Assembly: GCF_022524345.1 (NCBI RefSeq)
Contig: NZ_JAKWJU010000002.1
Location: forward strand, 1,240,001-1,304,000
Length of the DNA: 64,000 bases
Origin: Streptomyces marispadix
Lineage (GTDB): Bacteria > Actinomycetota > Actinomycetes > Streptomycetales > Streptomycetaceae
Direction of reading: 5' to 3'
Both the position numbers and the translations under genes were made by a program. The notes beneath the pieces were generated by a model. It was not told the DNA's origin, searched no databases, and saw nothing but the letters and a program-made list of their open reading frames with translations. Below are positions 26,624-34,690 of the stretch, piece by piece (position 1 is the first letter of the stretch; every line of letters starts with the position of its first letter).

Positions 26624-29022
26624 GGGGCGACGCGTACACCGTCGTCGGCGGCGGAGCCATCGGCGGCACCGTCGCGCACAGCCTCGCCCGCGCCGGGCAC
26701 CCCGTCACCGTCGTCGACTCGGACGCCGGGCACGTGGCGGCGATCAGGGAGCACGGCCTGACGGTCGATCACGGCGGGGGACGCTTCGCTGCCGTGCGGC
26801 TGCCCGCCGCGACGCCCGAGCAGTTCGACGCCGAGCACGGCGGCCCACGGGCCGGGCAGCTCACCCGGGTACTGCTCGCGGTCAAGGCGCAGGCCACCGA
26901 GGACGCGATGCGGTGGATCGCCCCGAGGCTCGCGCCCGACGGCTATGTCGTCTCCGTGCAGAACGGCTTCAACGAGGCGCTCATAGCACGGCACATAGGC
27001 GCGGAACGCACCGTCGCCGCGTTCGTGAACATCTTCGCGGACGTGACCGGGCCGGGCGTCGTCCGCGACGGCGGTCCCGGCGCTTTCGTCGTCGGCGAGC
27101 CGGGAGGTGCGCCCGTCTCGCAGCGAGTACGCCGCCTGGTGCGCGACCTCCAGGCGTGGGGGCCCGCCCGCGCCACCGACAACGTCGAGGGCTATCTGTG
27201 GGCCAAGGCCGGCTTCGGCGCGATGCTGGCCGCGACCTCCCTCGCGGACGACGCGATGGCCGATCTCATCGACCGCCACCGCGACGCGATGTACGCCCTC
27301 GTCCACGAGATCTTCGCCGTCGCCGAAGTGCTGGGCGTAAGGCTCGAACCGTTCGACGCCTTCGAGGCGCACGCCTTCCGCAAGGGCACACCCGCCGAAG
27401 TACGGGACGCCGCCGCCGACCGGCTCACTGCGTGGCTGCGCACCCAGCCGAAGGACCGCAGCGGCATCTGGCGCGACATCGCGGTGCGGCGCCGCCCGGT
27501 CGAGGTCACCTGGCACTACGCGACCGTCTTCGAGGAGGCGGAACGCGCGGGCATCGCAACTCCCGTGCTGCACGCGGTCATCGGCGCACTGCGCGAGCTG
27601 GAGGACGACCCGGGGGGCATGTCGGAGTCGCGGCTCCACGAACTGGACCGGCTGGCGCGGCCGGGCCCCGAGCCGGGCGCGGAGCCCGTCAGGGAATCCG
27701 GCAGGGAGCCCGTCGGCGGGTCGGCGCCATCGGATGCGGCCCGTTCCGCAACGGGCACCGTGGACGCGCCCGCCCCCGGCTCGGCCACGGGCCCCGAACC
27801 GTCCTCCCCCGGGGCGCTGCCCTCCGTCCCCAGGCTCAGCCCAGGCGAGGCCCGTTCCGTCAAGGCGTGGCTGGAAGAGCACCGCGAGGAGATGGTGCGC
27901 GACCTGGCCGCGTACACGGCTCGGGGCAGCTCCAGCGACGACCCCGAGGAGCTGGAGAGCTGCCTGGAGTGGCTGCGCTGCTGGCTCGACGAGTCGCTGG
28001 GGGCGCCGGGAAGCGCGGGAGTCACCGAGGAGCGGCTGGTCCGGGAGGACGCAGGCGACATCGTGATACGCCGCTACCCCGCCGCCCGTACGGGCTCCGG
28101 CGAAGGCGGCGCCCGTCCCGTGCTGCTGCTGGCCCACTACGACACGGTGTGGCCGACCGGCACCCTGGAGGAGTGGCCGTTCCACCGTGAGGGCGACCGC
28201 GTCTCCGGCCCCGGCGTCTTCGACATGAAGGCCGGGCTGGTGCAGGCCGTATGGGCGCTGCGCGCCCTCGACCATCTCGGACTGCCGCGCCCCGCCTGCA
28301 CGTTGATGCTCAACGGCGACGAGGAGACCGGCAGCCTCGCCTCCAGTGACGCCGTCGTCGCGGAGGCCGCGGGCTCGCGTGCCGCGCTGGTCTTCGAGGC
28401 GGCGGCCGACGGTGCGGTGAAGACTGCTCGCAAGGGCGTCGGCCTGTTCCGGCTGACGGTCGACGGAGTGGAGGCGCATGCGGGGCTCGACCCCACCGCG
28501 GGCGCCAGCGCGGTCGAGGAGGCCGCGCACCAGGTGCTGCGACTCGGCGCCCTCAGCGACCCGCGGGCGGGGACCAGCGTCAACGTCGGTGTGCTGCACG
28601 GCGGTACGCGCAGCAATGTCACCGCCGGGCGCGCGGTCGCCGACCTCGACGTGCGTGTGGCCTCAACCGCCGAGCAGAAACGGATCGAGACCGCGCTGTC
28701 GGCCCTCTCCCCGGTGGATCCGCGTACGAGGGTGACCGTCGCCGGCGAGTGGAACCGTCCCGTCTTCGAGCGCACCCCCGAGGTCGCCGCGCTCTACGGG
28801 CTCGCCCGCGACTGCGGCGAGCCGCTGGGTCTCGGCCTGCGGGAGACGTCCGTCGGCGGCGCGAGCGACGGCAACTTCGTGCTCGCCGCGGGAGTTCCGG
28901 TGCTCGACGGGCTCGGCGCGGTGGGCGCGGGCGCGCACGCCCGTACGGAACACACCACCGTCAGCGGGATGACGGAGCGCGCGGCGCTCACGGCGGGAGT
29001 GCTGGCGGCGTTCACGGACTGA
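26620..29022 (+). CDS. Fusion: ketopantoate reductase-like domain plus M20 metallopeptidase
   Basis: An 800-residue two-part enzyme. Residues about 1-335 are a PanE/ApbA-type reductase: VVGGGAIGGTVAHSLARAG, LLAVKAQATEDA, SVQNGFNEALIARHIG, and the C-terminal helical part EGYLWAKAGFGAML. A Pro/Glu/Ser-rich linker (about 336-405) leads to an M20 peptidase of the carboxypeptidase G2 type: H506 and D508 in AHYDTVWP, D-M-K in GVFDMKAG, catalytic/metal E568-E569 in NGDEETG, and H778 in RTEHTTVS. The two activities are normally separate proteins. It would reduce a 2-oxo acid and hydrolyse an amide or acyl-amino bond. Last gene of the operon. Confidence 0.8.
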   Translation: MRGDAYTVVGGGAIGGTVAHSLARAGHPVTVVDSDAGHVAAIREHGLTVDHGGGRFAAVRLPAATPEQFDAEHGGPRAGQLTRVLLAVKAQATEDAMRWIAPRLAPDGYVVSVQNGFNEALIARHIGAERTVAAFVNIFADVTGPGVVRDGGPGAFVVGEPGGAPVSQRVRRLVRDLQAWGPARATDNVEGYLWAKAGFGAMLAATSLADDAMADLIDRHRDAMYALVHEIFAVAEVLGVRLEPFDAFEAHAFRKGTPAEVRDAAADRLTAWLRTQPKDRSGIWRDIAVRRRPVEVTWHYATVFEEAERAGIATPVLHAVIGALRELEDDPGGMSESRLHELDRLARPGPEPGAEPVRESGREPVGGSAPSDAARSATGTVDAPAPGSATGPEPSSPGALPSVPRLSPGEARSVKAWLEEHREEMVRDLAAYTARGSSSDDPEELESCLEWLRCWLDESLGAPGSAGVTEERLVREDAGDIVIRRYPAARTGSGEGGARPVLLLAHYDTVWPTGTLEEWPFHREGDRVSGPGVFDMKAGLVQAVWALRALDHLGLPRPACTLMLNGDEETGSLASSDAVVAEAAGSRAALVFEAAADGAVKTARKGVGLFRLTVDGVEAHAGLDPTAGASAVEEAAHQVLRLGALSDPRAGTSVNVGVLHGGTRSNVTAGRAVADLDVRVASTAEQKRIETALSALSPVDPRTRVTVAGEWNRPVFERTPEVAALYGLARDCGEPLGLGLRETSVGGASDGNFVLAAGVPVLDGLGAVGAGAHARTEHTTVSGMTERAALTAGVLAAFTD

Positions 29023-29069
29023 CTTCACGGCGGGAGTGCTGGCGGCGTTCACGGACTGACTTCACGGCG
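28988..29069. repeat. 37-bp tandem duplication across the 3' end of the fusion gene
   Basis: The unit beginning CGGCGGGAGTGCTGGCGGCG at 28991 recurs at 29028, with a partial third copy at 29065. The first copy includes the stop codon of the M20 fusion gene, so the second copy is non-coding. Confidence 0.85.
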
Positions 29070-29233
29070 ACGGGCCCTCGGGGCGCCACGGACCACCGGG
29101 GGCCCGGCCGCGGCGGGTGACGGGCCGCTCTTCCGATTGCCTGACCGGGCGCTTCAACGCCCTTTCACGGCAGTACAGTTGATCCGGTGGGGGCGGTCGG
29201 CACCGCTGCATTCCGGACCGGGAGGGGAAGTCT

Positions 29234-29764
29234 GTGAGCAGTCTCAACAAGGGCCTCGAAAAGGTCGAGGTGGCGCTGAAGTGGGACCCCAGTCCCATGG
29301 GTGCGCCCGTGCACGACCTCGATCTGGTCGCCGCCACGTACACCGCAGACGACCCCCACGGGGAGCCCGACTATCTCGTGCACTTCGACAGCCGCTCCCC
29401 CGACGGCACGATCACCCTCAACAGGGACAGCCGCACCGGCCAGGGCTTCGGTCCCGACGAGGCCATGACGCTGGAGCTGGAGCGCCTCGCGCCCCCCTAC
29501 GTTCGAGTCGTGGTGGGCGTGGCCATCCAGCAGCAGGCGGGGCGCACCACGTTCGGCGACGTGTCCAACACCCACGTCCGGATCTCCGAGGGCTACGACA
29601 AGCTGGCCGAGGACGACTTCTCGGGGGTCGCGGGCTCGACGGCGGCGACCGTCGCGGAGTTCGTACGGGGCGAGAACGGAGCGTGGCAGCTCCACGGCAC
29701 GGTCACCGGGTTCGACACCGAGCCCGCGTCCTTCGCGAGGGAGATGGGCCGCGGGCCGTCCTGA
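29234..29764 (+). CDS. TerD family protein
   Basis: A 176-residue TerD-domain protein: a beta-sandwich with calcium-binding character, linked to tellurite and stress resistance. Recognisable are VEVALKWDPSP near the start, DLDLVA, the acidic loop PDGTITLNRDSRTGQGFGPDE, and VVVGVAIQQ. It stands alone with no other ter genes in the window. GTG start 29234 with a GGGAGGGGAAG site. Confidence 0.85.
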   Translation: MSSLNKGLEKVEVALKWDPSPMGAPVHDLDLVAATYTADDPHGEPDYLVHFDSRSPDGTITLNRDSRTGQGFGPDEAMTLELERLAPPYVRVVVGVAIQQQAGRTTFGDVSNTHVRISEGYDKLAEDDFSGVAGSTAATVAEFVRGENGAWQLHGTVTGFDTEPASFAREMGRGPS

Positions 29765-29890
29765 ACCGCCCCTGGGACCTGACGGCGTGACCACGCCGTG
29801 GGCCGGGCGGACCGGGCCGCCCCGCCCGGCGGTCCCGACGCACACCCCCGGTGCCGTGCCCGCGCGCCGCCCCTGGGACAGACTTGCGGA

Positions 29891-31783
29891 ATGAGCGACT
29901 CCAAGGCGTCCCGGCGCAGTGAGATGTCCGGGCGGACGCCCTGGGCGAACATCCACCGTCCGCTGCGCCGTTTCCTGCGCACCGAGACCGGCAGCGCCGC
30001 GGTGCTGCTGTCCGCCACGCTCGCCGCGCTGATCTGGGCGAACGTCGACTTCGCCTCGTATGAACGGCTGTGGACGACGAGGCTGTTCATCGGCGTCTCG
30101 GACGAGCGGATCTCCCTCGACCTGCACGACTGGGTCAACAGCGGGCTCATGACGTTCTTCTTCTTCGTCGTCGGGCTGGAGGCCCGCCGCGAGTTCGACA
30201 TGGGCGATCTCCGCGAGCGGCGGAGGGTGACTCTCCCCGCCCTCGCGGGAGTCGGCGGCATGCTCGTGCCCGTCGCCGTCTATCTGGCCTTCAACGCGGG
30301 ACACGGCTCCGCGCGGGGCTGGGGCGCGGCCATGTCGACGGACACGGCCTTCGCGCTGGGCATGCTCGCCCTGGTGGGCCCGCGCTTCCCCCGGCGGCTG
30401 CGTGCCTTCATGCTCACCTTCACCGTCGTGGACGACGTGCTCGCGCTGGCGGTCATCGCCCTCGTCTACAGCGAACACGTCTCCCTCGTACCGCTGTTGA
30501 CGGCCTGCGGCCTGCTCGCGGTCGTACTGCTGCTGCGGTACGCGACGGTCTCCTCCGGGTTCGCCTACGCCTTGCTGGGCGTCACCATGTGGGTCGCGAT
30601 GCTGGAGTCCGGCGTGGACCCCGTCGTCACGGGTCTGGTGCTGGGGCTGCTGACCTACGCCTATCCCGCGTCCCGCGGCGATCTGGAGCGCGCCAGCGGG
30701 CTGTTCCGGCTCTTCCGTGAGCAGCCGACGGGTGAGCTGGCCCGTACCGCACGCGTCGGTCTCGCGGCGGCCATCTCGCCCAACGACCGGCTCCAGCACC
30801 TCTTCCATCCCTGGACGAGCTATGTGATCGTGCCGCTCTTCGCGCTCGCCAACACGGGGGTTCCGATCACCCCGGAACTGCTCTCCCGTGCGTTCTCCTC
30901 GCCCATCACCCTCGGCATCCTCGTCGGCTTCGTCGCCGGGAAGCCGGTGGGCATCGTCGGCGTCTCCTGGCTGGTGACGCGTCTCAGCGGCGGGCGGCTG
31001 CGTCCCCCGGTCGGCTGGGCGGCGGCCGCCGGAGGCGGGACGATCGCCGGCATCGGCTTCACCGTCTCGCTGCTGATCGCGGGACTGGCCTTCCACGGCG
31101 AGCAGTTGGACGAGGCGAAGGTCGGCGTGCTGAGCGCTGCGCTGTGCGCGTCCCTCGTCACCTGGGCCGTGTCGCGGGCCACGGCCATGCTGCCGCACCA
31201 CGTCAAGGGCCGGGCGCTGCTGGGCACCTCGGCACCCGTACGGGATCTGGCGATCGAGGTCGACGACGAACGCGACCATGTACGCGGCCCCGCCGACGCC
31301 ACCGTGACACTCGTCGAGTACGGCGACCACGAATGCCCGTACTGCGCGGGCGCGGAACCCGTCATCCGGGCGCTGCTGAGCGGCAGCGACGACGTGCGGC
31401 ACGTGTGGCGCCATCTGCCGCTCACGGACGTGCACCCCAACGCTCAGCTCCGGGCGGAGGCGGCCGAAGCGGCAGGCGTGCAGGGCGCGTTCTGGGAGAT
31501 GCACGACTGGCTGCTGGCCAACCAGGAGGAGACCAGCGTGCACATGCTGGTCCGTCAGGCGGAGGCGCTGGGCCTGGACACCGAGCGCTTCCGCGAGGAT
31601 CTGCGTGCCCGCGTCGGAGCGGACCGGGTCGCCGAGGACATCGAGTCCGCCGACGAGAGCGGCGTGTCCGGCACGCCCACGTTCTTCGTCAACGGGCGCC
31701 GCCACCACGGCTCGTACGACAGCGCGGGCCTGCACGCGGCGGTACGGGCGGCACGCGTACGGGCAGACATCGGCGGCGTGTAG
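29891..31783 (+). CDS. nhaA: Na+/H+ antiporter NhaA with C-terminal thioredoxin-like domain
   Basis: A 630-residue fusion. Residues about 25-440 are NhaA with the discontinuous-helix and ion-binding motifs STDTAFALGML and TVVDDVLALAV (paired Asp) plus GTIAGIGFTVSLLIAGLAF. Residues about 455-625 are a DsbA/thioredoxin-like domain with the redox motif C482-P-Y-C485 in HECPYCAGAEP and cis-Pro in SGTPTFFVNG. NhaA exchanges sodium for protons. The fusion is known in actinomycetes and Myxococcota; the redox domain may regulate transport or act independently. ATG 29891 places NhaA's start normally. Confidence 0.9.
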   Translation: MSDSKASRRSEMSGRTPWANIHRPLRRFLRTETGSAAVLLSATLAALIWANVDFASYERLWTTRLFIGVSDERISLDLHDWVNSGLMTFFFFVVGLEARREFDMGDLRERRRVTLPALAGVGGMLVPVAVYLAFNAGHGSARGWGAAMSTDTAFALGMLALVGPRFPRRLRAFMLTFTVVDDVLALAVIALVYSEHVSLVPLLTACGLLAVVLLLRYATVSSGFAYALLGVTMWVAMLESGVDPVVTGLVLGLLTYAYPASRGDLERASGLFRLFREQPTGELARTARVGLAAAISPNDRLQHLFHPWTSYVIVPLFALANTGVPITPELLSRAFSSPITLGILVGFVAGKPVGIVGVSWLVTRLSGGRLRPPVGWAAAAGGGTIAGIGFTVSLLIAGLAFHGEQLDEAKVGVLSAALCASLVTWAVSRATAMLPHHVKGRALLGTSAPVRDLAIEVDDERDHVRGPADATVTLVEYGDHECPYCAGAEPVIRALLSGSDDVRHVWRHLPLTDVHPNAQLRAEAAEAAGVQGAFWEMHDWLLANQEETSVHMLVRQAEALGLDTERFREDLRARVGADRVAEDIESADESGVSGTPTFFVNGRRHHGSYDSAGLHAAVRAARVRADIGGV

Positions 31784-31977
31784 CGCGTGTTACCGCGCTG
31801 CCGCGGGCGGCCGCGTCCATAACTGCGGGGACACCGGCGCCGGGCGAGCCCCGGCCGGAATTCAGGGCCGGCCGGAATTCAGGGCCGAGCGGACATCCGG
31901 GCGCAAGGGACCGGCCCGGATGTGAGCCCGGACCGGATGTGACGTACTGCCCGCCGATCCAGGGAGACACACGGAAC
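31784..31977. other. Short intergenic region with a direct repeat
   Basis: No gene. GGCCGGAATTCAGGGCC occurs twice in tandem around 31855-31889. It lies before the VOC gene. Confidence 0.4.
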
Positions 31978-32430
31978 ATGAGACGCGAAGACCTGCCCGC
32001 GCCCGAGACGGGCGTCCTGCTCACCCACTTCCTCACGGTGCGGGACGTGGCGCGCTCACGCGCGTTCTACTCCGGCGTCCTCGGCGGCACGGTGGTGCTG
32101 GAGGAGAACCCGTGCATCGTCCGGCTCGGCAACGGCTGGATCATCATGAACCCGGGCGGCGGCCCCACCCCCGACAAGCCCGATGTGACACTGCGTCCGC
32201 CGGAGGAGCCCGGCACCGCCGACTGCTTCCTCAACATCCGCGTGGCCGACATCCAGGAGTGCTACCGCGAATGGAGCGCCAGGGGCGCGGAGTTCCTCAC
32301 CCCGCCCATCGACCGCAAGGCCGAACTCCGCTGCTACGTAAGGGATCCCGACGGCTACCTCATCGAGGTGGGGCAGGCGACCGGGATGCTGGAGGGCGTC
32401 TTCGCGGACCCGCCGGCCGGGACGCGCTAG
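31978..32430 (+). CDS. VOC (glyoxalase/bleomycin resistance) family protein
   Basis: A 150-residue vicinal-oxygen-chelate protein with two beta-alpha-beta-beta-beta modules: THFLTVRDVARSRAFYSGVL at the start and VRDPDGYLIEVGQATG at the end. Metal ligands would be the first His and the last Glu. Such proteins are lyases, isomerases, dioxygenases or drug-binding proteins; the substrate is unknown. AGGGAG precedes the ATG. Confidence 0.85.
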   Translation: MRREDLPAPETGVLLTHFLTVRDVARSRAFYSGVLGGTVVLEENPCIVRLGNGWIIMNPGGGPTPDKPDVTLRPPEEPGTADCFLNIRVADIQECYREWSARGAEFLTPPIDRKAELRCYVRDPDGYLIEVGQATGMLEGVFADPPAGTR

Positions 32431-32441
32431 CACGGCGAGCC

Positions 32442-32473
32442 CCCCAGGGGCCCGGTCCCCCGGGCCCCTGGGG
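32442..32473. terminator. Strong bidirectional terminator hairpin
   Basis: A 13-base perfect stem (32442-32454 with 32461-32473) and a 6-base loop, between the convergent VOC and phosphatase genes. Confidence 0.65.
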
Positions 32474-32518
32474 CGGCGGCGTCCGTGGACCGTCTGAAGC
32501 CCCGGGCCGCCGAATCGC

Positions 32519-33187
32519 CTAGGTCTCCCAGATCTCCTCGGCTTCCTGGTCCTCCTCGCTCGCGGCGGCTTCGGGGTCCACCGCATCGCCCGCGCCGCGC
32601 CCCGCGAGATCCGTGCCCGCACGGAGGTTCCAGCGGCCCGACCGTCCGCTGAGTTCCGTGACCGTCAGCGGCGGTACGTCCACCCGCCACAGCACGCCCG
32701 CCGGCGCCGCCAGCGCGCACACCACGGCAGCACGTACGACATCGGGCTCTACGACCGCCAGCACGCGGCCGGGCGTATGCGCCAGCTCCGCCAGCCACTC
32801 CCCCGTCCTGGCGCACAGCCGCGCCACCGACTCACCGCCGTGCGGGGCGCGTTCGGGGTCAGACAGCCACAGCGCCACGCCCTCCGGCTCCGACGCGCTC
32901 ACCTCGTCCAGGGTCCTGCCACGCCAGCGGCCCATCCCGCAGCCGGACAGCCGCTCGTCCGTGCGGAAGGCGGCGCCGGGGAAGCCCAGTTCCTCGGCAG
33001 TGCGCACACAGCGCGGCGACGGCGAGGCGACGTGCGTCCCCGCCGCCCGCAGCAGGGCGACGGCCGCCGACCGTGCCTGACGCGCGTCCCGCAGTCCCGC
33101 CGCGCTCAGCGGACGGCCGTCGTCGAAGCGGAAGGCGTCGGACGACTCGCTGCGTGCGGGCGAGATCAAAGTCACTCGCGTGGTCAT
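32519..33187 (-). CDS. Histidine phosphatase-like protein
   Basis: A 222-residue protein of the phosphoglycerate-mutase fold as found next to cobalt transporters in Streptomyces. The usual active-site RHG is replaced: the start reads TLISPARSESSDAF, so the catalytic His is missing; SPSPRCVRTAEELGF and the ERLSGCGMGRWRG segment remain. It may therefore be inactive as a phosphatase or use other residues. The acidic C-terminal tail is EEDQEAEEIWE. The gene is divergent from the riboswitch-controlled cbtBA genes. ATG 33187 with a GAGGAGAG site. Confidence 0.7.
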   Translation of the reverse strand: MTTRVTLISPARSESSDAFRFDDGRPLSAAGLRDARQARSAAVALLRAAGTHVASPSPRCVRTAEELGFPGAAFRTDERLSGCGMGRWRGRTLDEVSASEPEGVALWLSDPERAPHGGESVARLCARTGEWLAELAHTPGRVLAVVEPDVVRAAVVCALAAPAGVLWRVDVPPLTVTELSGRSGRWNLRAGTDLAGRGAGDAVDPEAAASEEDQEAEEIWET

Positions 33188-33274
33188 CGGTCTCTCCTCG
33201 CCCCTTGAACGGGCGCTCTCCGTAGGGGAGTTGATCGGGCGTCGTCGCGATGTCCGGGATGGGCGGCCTTGGCC

Positions 33275-33425
33275 GGGCAGGTGCTGTCGGGGTACCTTCC
33301 GCTGGTATCGATCGACGACGGCAGGGCGGAAGCCGGTGGAATTCCGGCGCGGTCGCGCCACTGTATGCCCCTTCCGGTCTGCTGCCGTGTGCAGCGTACG
33401 GGCGGGGGCGAGCCAGACCCGCTGT
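33275..33425 (+). promoter_or_regulatory. Cobalamin riboswitch upstream of cbtB-cbtA
   Basis: The B12-box segment AGCCGGTGGAATTCCGGC (33331-33348) followed by GCGGTCGCGCCACTG (to 33363) is the conserved core of cobalamin riboswitches. A 5' element GGTGCTGTCGGGGTACC and a 3' GAGCCAGAC complete the layout. It should shut off the cobalt transporter when cobalamin is plentiful. The ends are approximate. Confidence 0.85.
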
Positions 33426-33478
33426 GCCGTCACGAGCTCCAACTACAGGGACGCGAGTTCCCGACAGGAGGTCCTGCC

Positions 33479-33712
33479 ATGGCACAGTCCATCGCTCCGC
33501 CCAGTTCCGCAACTCCCGCCTCCGGCGCCGCTGTTCCCTCGACGCTGCCGGTCAAGGCGATTCTCCCGTGGGCTTTCTTCTTCGGCCTGCTGATGCTCGT
33601 GGCGCTGTACTTCGTAGGGGCGGAGCAGGGTGCCACGTCCCTCATCTCCGGTACCGGCGTGCACGAGTGGGTCCACGACGGACGCCACCTCCTCGGCTTC
33701 CCCTGCCACTGA
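33479..33712 (+). CDS. cbtB: Cobalt transporter subunit CbtB
   Basis: A 77-residue membrane protein with one helix (about residues 28-47, ILPWAFFFGLLMLVALYFVG) and the CbtB C-terminal metal motif HEWVHDGRHLLGFPCH, rich in His with a terminal Cys-His. CbtA and CbtB form a predicted cobalt importer for cobalamin synthesis. ATG 33479 after AGGAGGT; it is about 55 bases after the riboswitch. Confidence 0.92.
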   Translation: MAQSIAPPSSATPASGAAVPSTLPVKAILPWAFFFGLLMLVALYFVGAEQGATSLISGTGVHEWVHDGRHLLGFPCH

Positions 33713-33726
33713 GCGGGGAGGGCACG

Positions 33727-34500
33727 ATGAACTCCGCCACAGTGAGGACCCTCCTCGTGCGCGGCATGCTCGCCGGTCTGGTGGCCGGGCTGTTCGCCCT
33801 GGTGACGGCCTCGTTGCTGGGTGAGCCGCATGTGGACGCCGCCATCGCCTACGAGGAGGCGCACGCGCACTCCCACGAGCACGGCGAGGAGATCGTCAGC
33901 CGCGGCATGCAGTCCACGGCGGGCCTCGCCACGGCCGTGCTGGTCTACGGCGTGGCCCTGGGCGGCATCGCGTCGCTGGCGTTCAGCTTCGCGCTGGGGC
34001 GCGTGGGCCGGTTCGGGCCGCGTGCCACGGCGTTGCTGCTGTCGGGGGCCGCGTTCGTGTGCGTGTATCTGGTGCCGTTCCTGAAGTACCCGGCGAACCC
34101 GCCCTCGGTGGGCGACCCGGCGAGCCTCGACAAGCGCACGGCTCTGTACTTCCTGATGGTGCTGCTGAGCGTGCTGCTCGCGGTCGCGGCGACCATCCTC
34201 GGCAAGCGCCTGGCTCCGCGCCTGGGCAACTGGTACGCGACGGTGACGGCCGTGCTCGGCTTCGCCTTCGCCGTCGGGCTGGCCTATGCGTTCCTTCCGT
34301 CGCTGAGCGAACTGCCGGAGCACTTCCCGGCGTTGCTGCTGTGGCGGTTCCGGGTCTCGGCGCTCGCCGTGCAGCTCGTGCTGTGGTCGGCCTTCGGGCT
34401 CGCGTTCGGTCATCTGGCCGAACGCGCCCTGGGGGCCGGCCCGTTGGCCGACGGTGAGAGGGGGACTGCGCCGCCGCCGGCGGCCACTGCCGCGAACTGA
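33727..34500 (+). CDS. cbtA: Cobalt transporter subunit CbtA
   Basis: A 257-residue CbtA with about six membrane helices. A His-rich external loop ([10 protein letters not shown], about residues 44-53) follows helix 1 and probably collects cobalt. Conserved [18 protein letters not shown] is the CbtA signature. The ATG lies 14 bases after cbtB, so the two are co-transcribed under the riboswitch. Confidence 0.9.
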   Translation: MNSATVRTLLVRGMLAGLVAGLFALVTASLLGEPHVDAAIAYEEAHAHSHEHGEEIVSRGMQSTAGLATAVLVYGVALGGIASLAFSFALGRVGRFGPRATALLLSGAAFVCVYLVPFLKYPANPPSVGDPASLDKRTALYFLMVLLSVLLAVAATILGKRLAPRLGNWYATVTAVLGFAFAVGLAYAFLPSLSELPEHFPALLLWRFRVSALAVQLVLWSAFGLAFGHLAERALGAGPLADGERGTAPPPAATAAN

Positions 34501-34593
34501 ACGGGACCGGACGGGCGTTCGGGCCGTATGGCGGCGTGAGCCGCGCAGGCGCGTCCGCTACGGAGCACCACCGCACGGCCCCGCCATGTACGC

Positions 34594-34633
34594 CGCCGCT
34601 GCCGGGCACCGCGACAGGTGCCCGGCAGCGGCG
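34594..34633. terminator. Very strong bidirectional terminator
   Basis: A 17-base perfect stem (34594-34610 with 34617-34633) and a 6-base loop, between the convergent cbtA and metE genes. Confidence 0.7.
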
Positions 34634-34690
34634 TCTTCGGGGCCGGGACCGGGAAGGCCCAGACCGTCAGCCCCTCAGGCCCTCAGCCGC

